Shown piece after piece: positions 61,073 to 64,000 of a DNA stretch of 64,000 bases. The notes below the pieces were generated by a model. That model was not told the origin of the DNA and did not search any database. It worked only from the letters and a program-made list of their open reading frames with translations. The first letter of the stretch is position 1. Every line of letters begins with the position of its first letter. The translations under genes were made by a program, and so were the position numbers. This DNA comes from an uncultured Bacilli bacterium (lineage in GTDB: Bacteria > Bacillota_I > Bacilli_A > RF39 > UBA660), in assembly GCA_934096075.1 (NCBI GenBank), contig CAKOLN010000002.1, forward strand, positions 1 to 64,000. The letters run 5' to 3'.

Positions 61073-64000
61073 TTAAAATATTTTTATTAATTTGTACGAA
61101 ATTGAAGTATTTCCGTATGTGTCCTTTACTGAAGTACCTCTGCCTGCTGGATCTGACATTAATATATCATCTGCAGTTGTTCCAGTAACATATACCCAGT
61201 GTCCATCATTTTTAACACTTATTATTACTTGATATCCTTCATTTAATTTAGATGTTATAAAGGCTCGTTTATTTTCAAATGAACCACTCAGGCTGTCTGC
61301 CAAGTATGAATAATTTCCTGCACCAACTGCAGTTCTAAGAGCACAATCATTTCTTAAATCATTTTTTTCAAAGCAATTATTGGCATTTAGTGCTTGAACA
61401 AAATTTCCTGGATTAAAATTACTAATTAACAAATTTCCTCCAGAATCTGCAAGAAGTTTTGAATAAGCAGTAATTAAACATCCGGCATCTGCCATTGTTG
61501 TTCCTGCACCAAACGGTTGATTTGCCCACGGTTCATTACCACCTTGTCGCCATGAATCCCAAGGTCCTGTGGCAACATAATCAGTACCATTTCCGTCTCC
61601 ATCATATTTTATATCACAGTCTGCACTTTTAAGCGTATAATTTAAATCTCCATATTGATATTGTAAAAGCTCTATATAGTCTAAGCCAGATAAAGATGAA
61701 TCAGGGCTTTCATTTTTTAGCCATTTAGCTAGTTTTACATTATCATATTGAGCAGATGCAACTTGACCATTAGAATTTACTAATACTTGTCCGATTGTTT
61801 CTTTTACATATTGTCTTAAAGCGGAATTAGCTGGTAATGGTTCTACTTTGTTACATTGACTATTATTTTTTGCAAGTTCACTATCATCAGGTAACATTAT
61901 AATATTATTTGGATTACTTGCATCATAGCATCTATAACATCCTTTATCAGGATCACAATATGTTTGACGCGTTGTCGAGTTCGCAATTTGTATAACCGAT
62001 TGACCATCTGTTTTTGTTTTTACACCGTTTGCAAGTAGAAAACTTCTTACCATTACAGCAAATGCTTTTGATGTCGCTTCGGAATTAGTAATAAATTGAG
62101 TGCTTTGCCATGGCGTATCACCTGCTTCTGCAAAAACAGTACCCAATGCATATTTTTCAACATCAATTAAATCCATTCCCATTGATGTATTAGGAGTATA
62201 TTCAAATGCATCAAATTTTATACTAGATGGATACATTAATTCTACTTTCATTCCACTAGAATCTACTGTACCCAATGAGTCATTACTTGATCCATTATTT
62301 TCATTATTTTCAAGTTCACTGTAATCACAATCTACTATAAGAGAGCCAGTTTTACCATTTCCTCTCTTGCCTATAAGTTTACCCACATCAGACTCATAAC
62401 CTAATAAATAGTTTCCGTAGTCTTGTCTGTCGGATATATGTTCAATAAATTTTTCTATTTCTTTGGCAGTTCCATAATCAAAGTCTACACTTTGTGTGGT
62501 TGTAAATTCCTCAAGATATCTTGGATATCTTTTGAATATATATCCAGTAGAATAATTATATGTTTTACCATTTGCAAGAGTAAATTCTGCTCCATCATCG
62601 CCTTCAACATCTGGATATGCTTTAGTTTTATAAACATCGAGTCCTGGTGGCAATTCACCATAAAACTTTGTGAATTCTTCTTTACACTCATCATCTGTTT
62701 CTAAATATGAATTATTTATGTTAATATCTGCTTGATATCCACGATTGCCAAATAGAGGCATTCTGCTACCATCTTTTTCATTCATTTTTGATATTGTATT
62801 ATATCCAACAGAAACATCATAACCATATCTTAAAAATAATTTATATTTGTCAACATCAACTTTATATGAGTTAGTGATATACCTTCTACATTCCCAAATT
62901 TCTGGATCATCTTGAACCTTAATATATTTCCAATAATAATGATTATCATGGTACAAATACTCTTCAATTAATTCTATTATATCTACTCTTGTAAACAATC
63001 TACTACCATTTGCTCTTTTATGTCCGAATAATAGGTTTATTGCATCCAAATCACTTGTTACATCTCTTTCTTCCTCGTCTTTTTTATCATTTATTTCCGC
63101 ATCATTATCAATATAACTTGTAATAAATGGTTCTCCGTTATCTTTATAATTTTGTGTTTCAAACGCATAATAAAACGTATTCATTATGTAGCCTGGTGCA
63201 ATAGTATTTACTCCCGGCTTCCTTTCATATTCTTCTAGCTTTTTCTTGAAGTATTGCATATATTCGCATGGATCTGATAAGTCTGGAAAACCTAAAAATA
63301 ATCTAATTTTAGCAAAAAATCCTAGTTTACATTCTATTTTATTTCCATCTTCGTCAGTAGCATTTGCAATAATATCTTCAATTTCTCTTCTAGTCATCCC
63401 CTCTTCCAAAACTAATGGCTCATTGTTATATATATAGTCATATTGCTCATCTACACTCGTTGTAGCATCATATGAATATTCACCAGACAAACCAAATTTC
63501 ATTGATATACTGCTAATCCATAATTGGAAGGGGTCGGATAAAACCGCTGCTATCAAAATAACTGCTATTAATCCTATAAGAGATAAAAATGCAATTAAGG
63601 CAATATGTCCAATTGGTGTTGCCAAAAATTTAAGTATTAGTTGCGTTTTTTTTATATTTTCAGCTGTTTTTATGCCTTTATCTACTGCATTTGCAACATC
63701 TCCAGTTAGTGAATCACTTTCTTTAGCTTTATTTAATGCATTTCTGCCTATTGCTCCAGCTGCACTTTTAGCTAAATTCTTTGGATTTATCATATCCTTA
63801 ACTGACTTTTTATCACTTGTTAGTGCATCTTCTTTGGGTAAGCTAGATTGACTTTCTGGTTTTATTTCTCCTTCTGTATCTTTACTTGTTCTTTTTGTAT
63901 TATTATCTAAATTGTTTTTTTTAGATGTTTCTATTCTTTCTCTTAAAGATTCTTTTTCTAATCTATCATTGTCATTTTGAACGCCAAAAGAGTGCACATT
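61073..64000 (-). CDS. Large membrane protein with SpoIID-like and C39-like domains (5' end outside window)
   Basis: The frame is open to the window edge, so the N-terminus may be incomplete; about 974 residues are visible. A charged cytoplasmic region of about 120 residues precedes membrane helices (IGHIALIAFLSLIGLIAVIL). The extracellular part has a SpoIID/LytB-like stretch DVEKYALGTVFAEAGDTPW then AFAVMVRSFLLANG. The C-terminus looks like a C39-type cysteine peptidase: TMADAGCLITAYSKLL, then GHWVYVTG and ILMSDPAGRG. A wall-cleaving plus peptidase pair is the layout of T4SS wall hydrolases such as Tn916 CwlT, with other folds. It lies upstream of spoVS and the Tad-like genes. Confidence 0.75.
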   Translation of the reverse strand, partial: NVHSFGVQNDNDRLEKESLRERIETSKKNNLDNNTKRTSKDTEGEIKPESQSSLPKEDALTSDKKSVKDMINPKNLAKSAAGAIGRNALNKAKESDSLTGDVANAVDKGIKTAENIKKTQLILKFLATPIGHIALIAFLSLIGLIAVILIAAVLSDPFQLWISSISMKFGLSGEYSYDATTSVDEQYDYIYNNEPLVLEEGMTRREIEDIIANATDEDGNKIECKLGFFAKIRLFLGFPDLSDPCEYMQYFKKKLEEYERKPGVNTIAPGYIMNTFYYAFETQNYKDNGEPFITSYIDNDAEINDKKDEEERDVTSDLDAINLLFGHKRANGSRLFTRVDIIELIEEYLYHDNHYYWKYIKVQDDPEIWECRRYITNSYKVDVDKYKLFLRYGYDVSVGYNTISKMNEKDGSRMPLFGNRGYQADININNSYLETDDECKEEFTKFYGELPPGLDVYKTKAYPDVEGDDGAEFTLANGKTYNYSTGYIFKRYPRYLEEFTTTQSVDFDYGTAKEIEKFIEHISDRQDYGNYLLGYESDVGKLIGKRGNGKTGSLIVDCDYSELENNENNGSSNDSLGTVDSSGMKVELMYPSSIKFDAFEYTPNTSMGMDLIDVEKYALGTVFAEAGDTPWQSTQFITNSEATSKAFAVMVRSFLLANGVKTKTDGQSVIQIANSTTRQTYCDPDKGCYRCYDASNPNNIIMLPDDSELAKNNSQCNKVEPLPANSALRQYVKETIGQVLVNSNGQVASAQYDNVKLAKWLKNESPDSSLSGLDYIELLQYQYGDLNYTLKSADCDIKYDGDGNGTDYVATGPWDSWRQGGNEPWANQPFGAGTTMADAGCLITAYSKLLADSGGNLLISNFNPGNFVQALNANNCFEKNDLRNDCALRTAVGAGNYSYLADSLSGSFENKRAFITSKLNEGYQVIISVKNDGHWVYVTGTTADDILMSDPAGRGTSVKDTYGNTSISYKLIKIF

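Noticed and set aside
53479..64000. Integrative conjugative element
   Set aside because: No relaxase, integrase, VirB4 or attachment repeat is visible; the tRNA genes present are far away and intact without flanking copies.

Overview
This window is chromosomal DNA of a very AT-rich, Gram-positive, endospore-lineage bacterium. The evidence is the strong codon bias to A/T, AGGAGG-type ribosome binding sites, the standard code (TGA is a stop, TGG is Trp), sortase-anchored pili, lipoproteins, and the sporulation genes gerM, gerE, spoIIIAH and spoVS. It fits an uncultured gut Bacilli lineage (RF39/Erysipelotrichales-like). That placement is inferred from gene content, not from a search. Almost all genes lie on the minus strand.

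Layout. 1-3.5 kb: a tandem surface-protein locus. Two near-identical 22-residue peptide genes each precede a secreted, camelysin-like/lectin-like protein, a 500-bp block is perfectly duplicated, and there is a small XRE regulator. 3.6-9.5 kb: envelope genes, a YdcC-like lipoprotein, DUF378, the c-di-AMP pair cdaR-cdaA and a DUF3048 lipoprotein. 9.6-17.6 kb: an XRE/Cys-rich gene pair, then a complete pilus operon (coiled-coil protein, signal peptidase, VWA tip pilin, LPETG backbone, class C sortase, minor pilin, second sortase) behind a strong promoter at 17.6 kb. 17.7-22.4 kb: glycolipid glycosyltransferase, a DUF1848 pseudogene, PspC, a leaderless YbaK-like deacylase, and a two-peptide bacteriocin cluster with its C39 ABC exporter; one peptide is only 43 residues. 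22.6-27.7 kb: tRNA-Arg, sporulation genes, a paralogous pair of unknown proteins, efp and rpmG.

27.8-29.4 kb holds the most unusual feature. Five tiny plus-strand RNA genes each have a sigma-A promoter with an exact 17-nt spacer and a covarying double hairpin ending in a T-tract. They are interleaved with two opposite-strand paralogous PD-(D/E)xK, CdiA-CT-like nuclease genes. Two RNAs abut the 3' ends of the two nuclease genes, and three more form an exact 100-bp tandem array upstream. This looks like an RNA-linked toxin system that does not match the usual type I or type III layout.

29.5-51.5 kb is mostly housekeeping: SDR and PLP enzymes, a heterodimeric ABC exporter, hemW, tRNA-Ile and tRNA-Glu, a radical SAM-dCMP deaminase fusion, engB, a DHH phosphoesterase, ackA, prepilin-like and surface proteins, coiled-coil paralogs, rmuC, a HipA-like kinase, a TVP38-type membrane protein and a rhodanese. 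51.6-64 kb carries a Tad/type IV secretion hybrid: PrsW and a zinc-ribbon protein with a VirD4/TraG ATPase, TadC, TadB, a TadA/VirB11 ATPase, CpaB, SpoVS, and a large membrane protein with SpoIID-like and C39-like domains. No relaxase, integrase, CRISPR array or insertion sequence was seen.
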